From an uncultured SAR116 cluster alpha proteobacterium (GTDB lineage Bacteria > Pseudomonadota > Alphaproteobacteria > Puniceispirillales > Puniceispirillaceae): a stretch of 53,789 nt of DNA. Positions 26,654 through 35,758 of this stretch are shown here, in pieces. How positions within the stretch are numbered: the first letter of the stretch is position 1; the number at the start of each line of letters is the position of its first letter. The stretch spans positions 1-53,789 of the forward strand of contig CACPDC010000013.1 of NCBI GenBank assembly GCA_902632595.1, given 5' to 3'. Below the pieces are notes generated by a model. That model had not been told where the DNA came from. It did no database searches and saw only the letters and a program-made list of their open reading frames with translations. Made by a program: the position numbers and the translations under genes.

Positions 26654-29600
26654 CTAGACAGAGTTGATTAGGGTATCAAATAATTCTCTAGCGGTTGAAA
26701 GAATACGAGCTGAAGCTTGATAAGCTTGTTGTAGCTCAATTAGCTTTGAAGCCTCTGTATCGAGGTTGACACCGGAAAAAGAAGCCTCTGCTTCTAGACT
26801 AGCATTTTTAACAGAGGCTGCAGCCTCTGCTGCAAACTCGCTAGTTTGAACTTTCGAACCAAGGCTTGTTATAATTGAACCAAATATCTCTTGAAAACCA
26901 CCTGTATTGCTGCCATCCGCATCTGAATTTTGCCGCTCTATAATAGCATTTATATTTCTATTGTCTCCAACGCCTTCTTCATTTGATGCGATGAAAAATT
27001 TATCGTCATAAGCGGCTTTGCCATCTAAATCTATTTTGTACCCAACTGCTTCTGTCCTGCCAGCAGCATCTAAATATCTAGTCGCCAAAGATGTATTTGT
27101 CTCGGTATCAATAAATTCGACAATAGGAGTTGTCTCTGTTTCTGTAATTCTCTCAGGGTGGAAAATCGTATCATCACTGGACACATAAACGAATTCCTGA
27201 ACTCCTTGCATTTTATATGTTAATTTGAGACCAGTTGAGTCTTCATTAGAAGAAACAAAAAATGGGAGGTCCTGATAATTATCATCGTTCTGAATTGCCT
27301 CAACCAACTCATCCATATCAGTAGCCGAGCTTGCATCTACCACCATTGTATCTAATACAAATAGGTCACTTAATATGGTAACGTCTGGAATAATTACTTC
27401 ATGAATATCGACTTGTGATACAATTTTTACCGTAACATCGCGCTCGATCGTTGGAGTAGTATCTGGATTAATATCATAAGTAGCTGAAACCTTTTTTGTT
27501 CCACTTCCGGATAAAACTAGTATTAAATCTTCATCAGGTAAATCGGATAAGGTTATTCGCTCGCCAATTACGCTAGAGGAGGTTGCTGATACATTAATAT
27601 CAGCGGTATTTCCTGTAGGAGAGGTTGTAATTATTTGGTCATTTTCCCTCCTAATGTTGTAATCCAGCGGATAACCCTCAATGACTTTTACACTCAATTT
27701 TTCGATTAATGGTTCACCAGAGTTTTCATCCTCAAACACAAGCGAGTCAGTTCCAGCACGCACAATTATTGATAATTCATCATAGTCTTCATGAGCCTGA
27801 ATAATTTCTACGAGTGTATCTAAATCTTGTGGGGGAGAGTCAATCTCTAATAACAAAGTAGAAGAACCGTTGCTTATGGCTATTGCCTTATTCTGCAGAT
27901 CACTAATGCTGTCACCGTCAAAATCTGATATAACTCGTATTCCAGTTGTGCGCGAGGGAGCTTCCTGAACCAAACCACTATCCCCCGTAATTGTGAATGT
28001 GATTTCTGCATCGTCAAATTCACTATTTAAATCACGATTGAAGGTTAAAAGAATATTTGTGTCATCTTGCTGAACGCCTAAATTATCAATTGGGCTCCAT
28101 TTTGAAATTGCGTCAGACGAATTTGCAATAGTATTGCCATTCAGATCGATATACGCGCCCGATGAATTTACAAGTTTTGAAGATATTTCATTTTTTAATA
28201 CTTCAGCAAGCTCTTTAGCGGTGTTAGCAGCAGCTGGTATATAAACGGAAAATGATGATAAATCCTGTGTTAATGTAGCTGTAGCACTTGCTGTCCCGCC
28301 ATTAGTGACGTCTGTTAAAATAATGGAGTCTGTTCCTGCTGTAGCAACAAACTTGACATCATCGCTGTTACTAGGGTCGTTGTTGTAAGCCAATATTTCG
28401 TTAGTAACTGCGTTAACAACGTCTGCAAGAGTTTCTATTGTTCCGCTTATAGGAAAAGATATTTCAAGTTGTGCACCGTTTCCATCATTTAGAGTTAGCG
28501 TCTTCCCAGCATAATAGGAAATCTCACTCTCGCCAAATCCAGAGAGTTCCTGTATAATCGGCAAATTATCGGAAGAGGTTTGAGTGATATTTAGAGACTG
28601 AGATGAAATGCGTGTTTCCTCAAGTTCTCCAAGATCAAGATTTAATATTCCACCCGCCCCATCTGAGGCAAGGTCTGAGAAAAAATCTTCGTCGAAACCT
28701 GATAACGTCCAGGTTTCCAATTCCGATTTAGTTTCTAAGATCGTGGTATCTGTAGAGGAGTTATTGTAGAAACCAAAGTTTTGGAATGGTACCTGTGTAT
28801 TTGTGACTAAACCGAACCGCATCGCGGCTTCAAAATTCCCGTTTATATCCTCAGCCTCAGCGTCTACTCCAGGTATCAATATTTTCGCGGCCGTAAGACT
28901 TCCATCATTTGAGATTACCTTTATTTGTTTAATTTCTGAAGTGATTTCAGCAACTCCACTAGTACTATTATACGTTATATCCAAACTGAGGGCATTATCG
29001 GCTCCCCCTGTGACGCTTAGGGTTCCGCTAGCATCTTTTGTAATATTATAATCAATCCCTTCGAATCTGACGGTTTTAGTTTCATTTAAATCCATCTGGC
29101 TGACTTCTTCAGTAACGGAGATCGACAGATTAGAATTAAAATACGCCGTTAACCTATTTTCTTCCCCCCCGGTAACTTCAATTTCACCATTAACCATAGT
29201 GAGGGTATATTCTTGATCTTCAAATTGAATAATCACACTATCTCCATCTTCAGGCTCAGTCGAAACTACAAAGGAAACTTGATTGGTATTACTATCGTAG
29301 GTTAGAGCTGAAAGAGCGTTAGATGGCCCGCCAGAAACCGAAATTTCCCCATCTGTGTTTGAGAGAATATATCGAATATTATTTGTAAGGAATGACACTG
29401 TTTCACCATTACCTGGTGCTACGAAATCACTTGGTGCATTTATCTGTTGTTCATCGAGTAAAATGGCAGAACCGGTTAAAACAGATACTGGTGCTTCGTT
29501 TCTGAGTGCAGACGTCATAGCTTTTGCAATATCAACAGAGCTGTTTCCAGCAACTTGTCCTTGGTAAATCGTTTTATTAATTGGGGTATTTACACCATCG

Positions 29601-31891
29601 TCCAAAGTAATTTGGTAGAAAGATGCACTGGCACCGGCCTTTTTCCCATCAAAACTTGTTTCTGTGGTGTCTACTCCATCCACAAACTCTATATCAAAGG
29701 ATATAACAGTATCTTGTTCAGTGTTGGACACATTTATTAATGGGTTGCTCTCACCTGATTTGTAAACGCTGGTCATACCTAAATAACCTTTTTCTTCACT
29801 AAGGTTTAGATAATCACCCCGATAGGTGGCATTTTCGTTGAAACCATTTTCAGGTACAAATAACTCCTGATACTGAATGTCATCAAGACGACTACCAGCT
29901 ACATGGCGACCCTCTCTTGTAAAAATTTGTACAGATGAAATATCATCATTTCTTGGTGTAAGCGTTCCATTTAAATTTTGACTATTGGCAAAGATTTCTG
30001 AGTCTTCTGTAAATTGATTATTCGCAAGGGCGAAGGTAAGTTGATTGCCTTTTCCTGATGCAAACCCTCCAAAATCTTGTATACCGTAACTGATACCGTC
30101 AGCAACCCAGCTTTCTACACCTCCAGCAGAGATTAAATCAAAGCCATCAGCTCGAATTAAGCCAAAGTTTAATAATTTTGCTATAGCTTTAGCGTCGTAG
30201 GTTGCTCCTTCTTCTATTACAGCCTCGATATCATCTGGATCCGTAACTGTAAAAACATATTTTTTTAGTGAGGTCAGAGATGAATCTTCGCTGCCTTGTT
30301 CTTCTGATGATACAACAAGGGTCATGGAGGTAATTGATGAGATTTCGTCATCTGTCATTGAAAAGCTGAGTTGAGATTGCTGTATCATGCTTATCAAATC
30401 AATATTTGATGTGTTAGCGGGAATAATAGCCACAGAACCATTTCGGATAAAATCTGTAGCAGCATTCATTGTAAGGTTATTGCTGAAACTATCTTCGATA
30501 GACGGCAAACTATCTGTAGGAGTTTCTAATGCCGTTATTTCTGCCTTCATTTCTGCCATTCCCGAATTTCGATAATCTGATGAAACTAATTGGCGAGAAG
30601 CTGCTGCAAAATCTTGAGGTCTATTGATAGCTAATTTGATATTTGCTGCAGAATTAAAAGCGGGTCTGATAAATATTTGGTCACCTTCTTTTGCGTCACC
30701 AGCAAAATTCACTACAAACCCTGAAAAGTTTACCATTCCTCTTCCTTGAGCAATAATTTCGTTAGAATTATTTCGGCCAATCCAGAGGTTTTTTTCTTCT
30801 TGAAAAGTAAAGGTTATTGGCTGATTCTCGATTTTGCGAAAATCTGTTATGTCCACATTTGCAGAGGCTACGCCCATATTAGTTGGATTAATTTCTGTTT
30901 TCATAGAAACTGTATGGAAAAGCGGTTTTCCATCATTTCCTTCCAAATCTAGCCCACTCATGTGGAGTGCATTCAGGTCTCTTGAAAAAATATAGGCCAG
31001 ATTATCAACCGATGCCTCCACTGCCTGTATCGTCTCATATGCGTTAGCTAACCCTCTAAGGGAGCCGTTAGTAATTTGAGAGGTTGGAGTATTTTCAGAA
31101 CCTGGCTCAATTAGAAATGTAGGCTTGTCAGAAATTAGATCAAAGCCTAGTTTTACGTGTTTTACCGGCGTTAAAAGTTGCGGCCCCTTTCCAGTATTCC
31201 CTAATGTCAATCCAGCTGCACCTGTGGGTTCGAGGGTAGTTGTTACTTCTGCGAATTCATTTAATTTGTTGATAAGTGTATCTCTGCTATCTAGTAACGC
31301 ATTTGGTGCATTTTTATTACGAGAGCCGCTAAGCTGAGAGTTAAGATTAAATAATTCCTCATTAAGCACATTAATATCGTTAATATCTTGTCGAATTTGA
31401 AATTCTACGCCTTGTTTTAATTCATTAGTCAAGTAGGCTAGCTGATTAAACGAATTTGAAACCGCATGACCACGTTCTAAGGCGGCAACCCTGGGAGCTA
31501 AATCGGCAGGGGAGGAGGCTATCTCTTGAAGACCATCAAAAAAATTTGCGATCATAGAACCTAAGTTAGAATCTCCAGGAAGTAATATATCCTCTAATTG
31601 TTTCAATGTTTTAACAAACTGCTCATTAGTTTCTGAGTAGGACGTAGCACTTCGCGCTTTGTTTAATAGAAATTCATCAAATGAGCGTCTGATATCGGCA
31701 ACACGAACACCCAGACCTGTTTGAGCATTTGTGCTTGAAATACCGCCTTGATTAGCAATAACCTCTTCTAAGTCTGCGGAGCGACGTTTATAACCCTCTG
31801 TGTTAATATTAGATATATTCTGGCCGGTAACAGCTAAAGCCTGACGGTAAGATTGTAACCCAGATTTTCCAATATCAATTAAACTAGCCAT
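26654..31891 (-). CDS. flgK: Giant flagellar hook-associated protein FlgK (1745 aa)
   Basis: The ends are typical FlgK: MASLIDIGKSGLQSYRQALA and QNISNINTEGYKRR at the start, then the D1 coiled-coil with LLPGDSNLGSMIANFFDGL, and the terminal helix LIELQQAYQASARILSTARE. Between them lies over 1100 residues of extra, beta-rich, Asp/Ser/Thr-rich sequence; ordinary FlgK is roughly 500-700 residues. The insert includes three tandem repeats (see 28920-29415). It contains a G7 tract at 29164-29170 that stays in frame. FlgK forms the first hook-filament junction layer; the insert probably projects outward on the cell exterior as a surface or adhesion domain. Confidence 0.92.
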   Translation of the reverse strand: MASLIDIGKSGLQSYRQALAVTGQNISNINTEGYKRRSADLEEVIANQGGISSTNAQTGLGVRVADIRRSFDEFLLNKARSATSYSETNEQFVKTLKQLEDILLPGDSNLGSMIANFFDGLQEIASSPADLAPRVAALERGHAVSNSFNQLAYLTNELKQGVEFQIRQDINDINVLNEELFNLNSQLSGSRNKNAPNALLDSRDTLINKLNEFAEVTTTLEPTGAAGLTLGNTGKGPQLLTPVKHVKLGFDLISDKPTFLIEPGSENTPTSQITNGSLRGLANAYETIQAVEASVDNLAYIFSRDLNALHMSGLDLEGNDGKPLFHTVSMKTEINPTNMGVASANVDITDFRKIENQPITFTFQEEKNLWIGRNNSNEIIAQGRGMVNFSGFVVNFAGDAKEGDQIFIRPAFNSAANIKLAINRPQDFAAASRQLVSSDYRNSGMAEMKAEITALETPTDSLPSIEDSFSNNLTMNAATDFIRNGSVAIIPANTSNIDLISMIQQSQLSFSMTDDEISSITSMTLVVSSEEQGSEDSSLTSLKKYVFTVTDPDDIEAVIEEGATYDAKAIAKLLNFGLIRADGFDLISAGGVESWVADGISYGIQDFGGFASGKGNQLTFALANNQFTEDSEIFANSQNLNGTLTPRNDDISSVQIFTREGRHVAGSRLDDIQYQELFVPENGFNENATYRGDYLNLSEEKGYLGMTSVYKSGESNPLINVSNTEQDTVISFDIEFVDGVDTTETSFDGKKAGASASFYQITLDDGVNTPINKTIYQGQVAGNSSVDIAKAMTSALRNEAPVSVLTGSAILLDEQQINAPSDFVAPGNGETVSFLTNNIRYILSNTDGEISVSGGPSNALSALTYDSNTNQVSFVVSTEPEDGDSVIIQFEDQEYTLTMVNGEIEVTGGEENRLTAYFNSNLSISVTEEVSQMDLNETKTVRFEGIDYNITKDASGTLSVTGGADNALSLDITYNSTSGVAEITSEIKQIKVISNDGSLTAAKILIPGVDAEAEDINGNFEAAMRFGLVTNTQVPFQNFGFYNNSSTDTTILETKSELETWTLSGFDEDFFSDLASDGAGGILNLDLGELEETRISSQSLNITQTSSDNLPIIQELSGFGESEISYYAGKTLTLNDGNGAQLEISFPISGTIETLADVVNAVTNEILAYNNDPSNSDDVKFVATAGTDSIILTDVTNGGTASATATLTQDLSSFSVYIPAAANTAKELAEVLKNEISSKLVNSSGAYIDLNGNTIANSSDAISKWSPIDNLGVQQDDTNILLTFNRDLNSEFDDAEITFTITGDSGLVQEAPSRTTGIRVISDFDGDSISDLQNKAIAISNGSSTLLLEIDSPPQDLDTLVEIIQAHEDYDELSIIVRAGTDSLVFEDENSGEPLIEKLSVKVIEGYPLDYNIRRENDQIITTSPTGNTADINVSATSSSVIGERITLSDLPDEDLILVLSGSGTKKVSATYDINPDTTPTIERDVTVKIVSQVDIHEVIIPDVTILSDLFVLDTMVVDASSATDMDELVEAIQNDDNYQDLPFFVSSNEDSTGLKLTYKMQGVQEFVYVSSDDTIFHPERITETETTPIVEFIDTETNTSLATRYLDAAGRTEAVGYKIDLDGKAAYDDKFFIASNEEGVGDNRNINAIIERQNSDADGSNTGGFQEIFGSIITSLGSKVQTSEFAAEAAASVKNASLEAEASFSGVNLDTEASKLIELQQAYQASARILSTARELFDTLINSV
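28920..29415 (-). repeat. Three tandem diverged repeats inside FlgK
   Basis: About 55 residues per unit, each ending in a shared block: DGEISVSGGPSNALSAL, then NGEIEVTGGEENRLTAY, then SGTLSVTGGADNALSLD, each preceded by a beta hairpin (VSFLTNNIRYIL, VIIQFEDQEYTL, VRFEGIDYNI). The protein repeat is clear, but the DNA has diverged. Boundaries are approximate. Confidence 0.7.
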
Positions 31892-31900
31892 TGGTTGCTC

Positions 31901-32203
31901 CTAGTCTCTTTTGAATTGTCGAACAAGAGCATCAGCAATTCCTATATTGACGTGAGAGGCTATATTTTTGGATGTCTCTGTATCAAGTAATTGCTCATAG
32001 GTTGAAGTAGCTGAACTTCCTAGCAGATCATCCGCTAGTTTAGTTTCTCTAGCCTGTTTAAGGATCTGATTAATAAAAATAGCCTCAAATTGTTCTGCAA
32101 CATCACGCAAATCAGAATTGCCGTCAGGAACTTTATTCAATGTATATTCTTGAATTATGTTTTCTTTTGACAGGGAAGGAAGTTCCATTAAATTCTCACT
32201 CAA
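31901..32203 (-). CDS. flgJ: FlgJ-type rod-binding protein (no muramidase domain)
   Basis: A 100-residue protein matching only the N-terminal rod-binding domain of FlgJ (LRDVAEQFEAIFINQILKQA, then TYEQLLDTETSKNIA). The C-terminal glucosaminidase domain of enteric FlgJ is missing. Single-domain FlgJ is common in alphaproteobacteria, where a separate lytic enzyme opens the peptidoglycan. It caps the rod during export. It lies between flgI and flgK, with gaps of 9 bases on each side. Confidence 0.88.
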   Translation of the reverse strand: MSENLMELPSLSKENIIQEYTLNKVPDGNSDLRDVAEQFEAIFINQILKQARETKLADDLLGSSATSTYEQLLDTETSKNIASHVNIGIADALVRQFKRD

Positions 32204-32212
32204 TTAAAATGA

Positions 32213-33343
32213 TTAAATAACTACTATTTCAGCTCTAAGAGCACCTGCTTGCCTGAGTGCGTCTAATATAGAGACCAGGTCCGCCGCGGATGCTCCAACA
32301 TTATTTACAGCATCAACAATATCAGAGAGCTCAACGCCCGTATCAAATACGAATGCTCGGGCGGTTTCTGCTTCAAAACCAATTTGAGAATCTGGTGTTT
32401 GCACAACATCTCCGCCAGCTACGATAGCATTTTGTCCATTAGCTAGGATATTCTGTCCTTGTGTTATTTCTGTATCCTCTTTAACCCGCACTGTTAAAGA
32501 ACCATGTGTGACAACTGCAGGGGTAACCCGAACATCGCCTCCAATTACTATGGTTCCTGTTCTCGCGTTTACAACAACTTTAGCTGCTGGGTTAGCGGGT
32601 TCAACTTCCACATTTTCTAATAAACTCATAAATGTTACCTTCTGAGATTTGTCTGAGGGAGCACGCACTTTAATAGAGGAAGAGTCTAGTGGAACGGATA
32701 CCTTTGGTCCAAAAACCTCGTTTATTGCCTCTGAAACACGGCTGGCCGTGCTAAAATCTGATTGGTTTAGATTCAAAATAAGAACATCACTGTTTAAGAA
32801 TGGTGTCTCCACCAATTTCTCAACTGTTGCGCCCTTAGGAATTCTTCCAACTGTCGGAATGTTGACAATAATTGACGAGCCGTCGCCTCCTTCAACGCCA
32901 AGCCCACCAACAACTAGATTTCCCTGCGCAATTGCATAAGTCTCTCCATCAGCACCTTTTAAAGGTGTCATCAAAAGAGTGCCTCCTCTTAATGATTTAG
33001 CAGTACCGAGTGTGGAAACAGTGATATCGATAGCTTGTCCTGGTTTTGTAAAAGCGGGCAATTCTGCTGTCACCATAACTGCTGCCGCATTTTTGCCAGA
33101 TAATCCCGCCGCATTCGTTACCAGGCCAAATTGACTAACCATTGCTTGCATTGATTGAAGAAGTAGACCGGAGTTTCCATCACCAGAACCGGCCAGACCA
33201 ACTACTATCCCATATCCTACAAGTGGGTTATCTCTAACACCACTTATTGATGTTAAATCTTTGAGTCTATCAGCATAAGAAATGGACGTACTCAAAAAAA
33301 TAAAAATCGTTGCTGAAATAACATGTCTGAATAATTTTACCAT
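32213..33343 (-). CDS. flgI: Flagellar P-ring protein FlgI
   Basis: A 376-residue protein with a Sec signal peptide (hydrophobic core [16 protein letters not shown]) and then [20 protein letters not shown], the hallmark mature FlgI start. Later conserved blocks are [19 protein letters not shown] and [20 protein letters not shown]. It forms the periplasmic P ring around the rod, assembled with the chaperone FlgA, encoded at 44454-45188. Length matches the family. Confidence 0.95.
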   Translation of the reverse strand: MVKLFRHVISATIFIFLSTSISYADRLKDLTSISGVRDNPLVGYGIVVGLAGSGDGNSGLLLQSMQAMVSQFGLVTNAAGLSGKNAAAVMVTAELPAFTKPGQAIDITVSTLGTAKSLRGGTLLMTPLKGADGETYAIAQGNLVVGGLGVEGGDGSSIIVNIPTVGRIPKGATVEKLVETPFLNSDVLILNLNQSDFSTASRVSEAINEVFGPKVSVPLDSSSIKVRAPSDKSQKVTFMSLLENVEVEPANPAAKVVVNARTGTIVIGGDVRVTPAVVTHGSLTVRVKEDTEITQGQNILANGQNAIVAGGDVVQTPDSQIGFEAETARAFVFDTGVELSDIVDAVNNVGASAADLVSILDALRQAGALRAEIVVI

Positions 33344-33354
33344 TTTAAAGTTCC

Positions 33355-34044
33355 TTAGAAAGGAGAAATTGTTCTCATTGCATTACTTAACCAACCCTTT
33401 TTCCCGGTATCGGCTACCTGTCCTGCGCCTACATAAGTTATTTCAGCGTTTGCAATCCGACTTGAATCTACGAGGTTAGCAGCGGATATATCGTTTGGCC
33501 GAATTATTCCGGTAAGGCGAACATATTCGTCACCATTATTTAAATTTAGTTTTTTCTGGCCCGCAATTTCCATATTTCCATTATTATGAACTCGAACTAC
33601 TGTCACAGCTAAAAACCCAGATAATGTGTTTGATTGGGCTGCTGCTCCTGAGCCAGAGAACGATTGTTCTGTTCCGCTGGTTAGAGAGTTTGGTGTGCTA
33701 AATCCGCCTGTAAACATATTTGGCAGACCAACAGGCATTGTGACGTCAAAAGAGTCTGATTTGCTGGATGAAGCTGTCTGGGCTTTTGTTGCAGAGAAAG
33801 ATTCAGATAAATTTACAGTTAAAATATCTCCGACTACATTTGCACGTTTATCTGTTGCAAAAAGTCCTCCCTTTGCTTCTGAATAAATACCTCCGGTTGG
33901 CTCTAATTGTACAGGGATATCAAGGTCACTAGGATAAATTGGTTCAAACTCCAATGCAGCTTTCTCTTGAATATGTGTGCTACAGCCGCTTAGAGCTATC
34001 GAGATAAAGCTAATAACGATTGATATGAAGAGACGAAAGCTCAT
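33355..34044 (-). CDS. flgH: Flagellar L-ring lipoprotein FlgH
   Basis: A 229-residue lipoprotein with signal peptide and lipobox ALSGC near residue 20. Conserved FlgH blocks follow: [20 protein letters not shown] and [20 protein letters not shown]. It makes the outer-membrane L ring. It starts 20 bases downstream of flgG and precedes flgI by 11 bases, the usual order. Confidence 0.94.
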   Translation of the reverse strand: MSFRLFISIVISFISIALSGCSTHIQEKAALEFEPIYPSDLDIPVQLEPTGGIYSEAKGGLFATDKRANVVGDILTVNLSESFSATKAQTASSSKSDSFDVTMPVGLPNMFTGGFSTPNSLTSGTEQSFSGSGAAAQSNTLSGFLAVTVVRVHNNGNMEIAGQKKLNLNNGDEYVRLTGIIRPNDISAANLVDSSRIANAEITYVGAGQVADTGKKGWLSNAMRTISPF

Positions 34045-34064
34045 TTTAATAACCCACTATATTG

Positions 34065-34853
34065 CTACAGATTTTGAGAGAGGAAACGAAGCATTTCATC
34101 AACAGAAGATATTGACTTAGAGCTCACTTCGTATGCACGCTGAGTTTCAATCATATCAACTAATTCTTGCACGACATTTACATTAGAAGACTCAAGAGAA
34201 CCTTGGACTAGTTTACCAAAACCTTGTTCTTGTGGATTTGAAATGATAGGAGGACCACTAGCTTGAGTTTCTGCTGAAAAACTCTCACCTATCGGTTGAA
34301 GACCGCGAGGGTTTGCGAAATCTGCTAATGTAATTTGACCAACTTCTTCAGCAACAACAGCGCCATCTGCAACAATAGAGACTACACCATTGCCAGAGAC
34401 GTTTATTTGAGAAGCGCCCTCAGGGATTTGGATTTCAGGCTGCACAACGTAGCCGCTACCAGTGGTGAGAACTCCCTCTGAATTACGAGAAAAAGTGCCA
34501 TTTCTTGTATAACCAATTCTGTCATCTGGAAGAAGTACTTGAAAAAATCCACTGCCCTCAATGGCTAAGTCTAACGCATTATCAGTTGTTATTAAACTAC
34601 CCTGAGTAAATAATTTTTGTGTATTTAAAACGCGTGTTCCAGTGCCAACGGCAAAAGCAGATGTTAAATTAGTTTCTGCTGACGTTTGCTCACCTGAGTT
34701 ACGGCGTATCTGGTATAGAAGAGATTCAAAATTCGCACGATCCTTCTTAAACCCAGTTGTATTAACGTTAGCTAAATTATTGGCGATTACTTGCATTCTT
34801 GTTTGTTGAGCATTTAGACCAGTTTTTGCTACATGCATTGAGTTGGTAGACAT
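34065..34853 (-). CDS. flgG: Flagellar distal rod protein FlgG
   Basis: A 262-residue rod protein with the N-terminal axial motif TRMQVIANNLANVNTTGFKK, FESLLYQIRRNSGEQTSAET, central GSGFFQVLLPDDRIGYTRNG, and C-terminal QGSLESSNVNVVQELVDMI, a near-canonical FlgG. It has its own sigma-54 promoter about 40 bases upstream, splitting flgGHIJKL from flgBCDEF. GGAGAAG precedes the start. Confidence 0.95.
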   Translation of the reverse strand: MSTNSMHVAKTGLNAQQTRMQVIANNLANVNTTGFKKDRANFESLLYQIRRNSGEQTSAETNLTSAFAVGTGTRVLNTQKLFTQGSLITTDNALDLAIEGSGFFQVLLPDDRIGYTRNGTFSRNSEGVLTTGSGYVVQPEIQIPEGASQINVSGNGVVSIVADGAVVAEEVGQITLADFANPRGLQPIGESFSAETQASGPPIISNPQEQGFGKLVQGSLESSNVNVVQELVDMIETQRAYEVSSKSISSVDEMLRFLSQNL

Positions 34854-34892
34854 TTCGTGCTTCTCCTGCGAAATAAATTACACAATAGTGTA

Positions 34893-34908
34893 AGCAATTG
34901 CCGTGCCA
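34893..34908 (-). promoter_or_regulatory. Sigma-54 promoter for flgG-flgL
   Basis: On the minus strand this is TGGCACGGCAATTGCT, a complete match to the TGGCACG-N4-TTGCW consensus and the best in the window along with the flhA one. Expected start near 34882, before the ATG at 34853. Confidence 0.85.
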
Positions 34909-34960
34909 ATGGAGAGAGTCAATTTGGAGGAATAGATATAAAAAAATACTATAGAGGAAC

Positions 34961-35719
34961 TTAAGAGGGCAATCTAAGAAGACTGGTACCACCTTGGTCA
35001 ATCGCCTCTGCTGATTTTATCATTTTAACGTTAACTTCATAACGTCTTTGTTCTTCTATTGAGCCAACTAACTGGTCAATAATATTTACGTTACTTTGCT
35101 CAATATAACCCTGGGCAATTCTAGCTTGCTGGTCAGCCGCCGGTATACCACCATTTTTTTGGCGGATTTTGCCATCTGTCGATTTAACTAATGGCTCCTC
35201 TCCACCAAGTGTTAACCCTATGGTTGCAACCTGAACAATGGTACCAGGTGGGCTATTCATTGGTTCAATCGATATATTTCCTTCCTCAGATATCGTCATC
35301 TGTCGATGAGGTGGAATTGTAATAGGAGTAAGGTCATTGCTTAAGATGGTTTCATTTGCAGCATTAGTTAGGATATTTTCATTGTTGATTTGCATGTCAC
35401 CACGCCGCGTTAAAAATGGAGGTGAACCATCTTTCTGGGCTAAGAAAAAGCCATTGCCACGAATTGCTAAGTCAAGATATTGACTGGTCTGCCGCATCTG
35501 ACCAGGTTCTGAAATAAAGCCGCTTCGTTCTTCAATCACCGGAAATGCCCTTGTGTAAAGTGTATCAAATTGTTCCAGATATCCTGAACCAGAACCTCCA
35601 AGACTCATATCTGCTCTAAAACCAGGTGTGTTTGAACTTGCTAGGTTTTGAGAGCGGATAGCTTTATTATCCAAAGCGTTATTTATTGATTGGAACGCTG
35701 TATAAATTAACTTATCCAT
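34961..35719 (-). CDS. flgF: Flagellar proximal rod protein FlgF
   Basis: A 252-residue rod protein: MDKLIYTAFQSINNALDNKA with RSQNLASSNTPGFRADMS at the N-terminus, middle GNGFFLAQKDGSPPFLTRRG, and C-terminal SNVNIIDQLVGSIEEQRRYEV. The asymmetry with FlgG and its place just upstream fit FlgF. It forms the proximal rod. It is the last gene before the internal flgG promoter. Confidence 0.92.
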   Translation of the reverse strand: MDKLIYTAFQSINNALDNKAIRSQNLASSNTPGFRADMSLGGSGSGYLEQFDTLYTRAFPVIEERSGFISEPGQMRQTSQYLDLAIRGNGFFLAQKDGSPPFLTRRGDMQINNENILTNAANETILSNDLTPITIPPHRQMTISEEGNISIEPMNSPPGTIVQVATIGLTLGGEEPLVKSTDGKIRQKNGGIPAADQQARIAQGYIEQSNVNIIDQLVGSIEEQRRYEVNVKMIKSAEAIDQGGTSLLRLPS

Positions 35720-35758
35720 GATATAGCCTTATCCTGTATTTTATGATTATTCTTTTTA

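Noticed and set aside
29164-29170. Third long G tract (G7) as another OFF switch
   Set aside because: The flgK frame continues intact through it (VTGGEENR), so there is no lesion; kept only as a site where slippage would matter.
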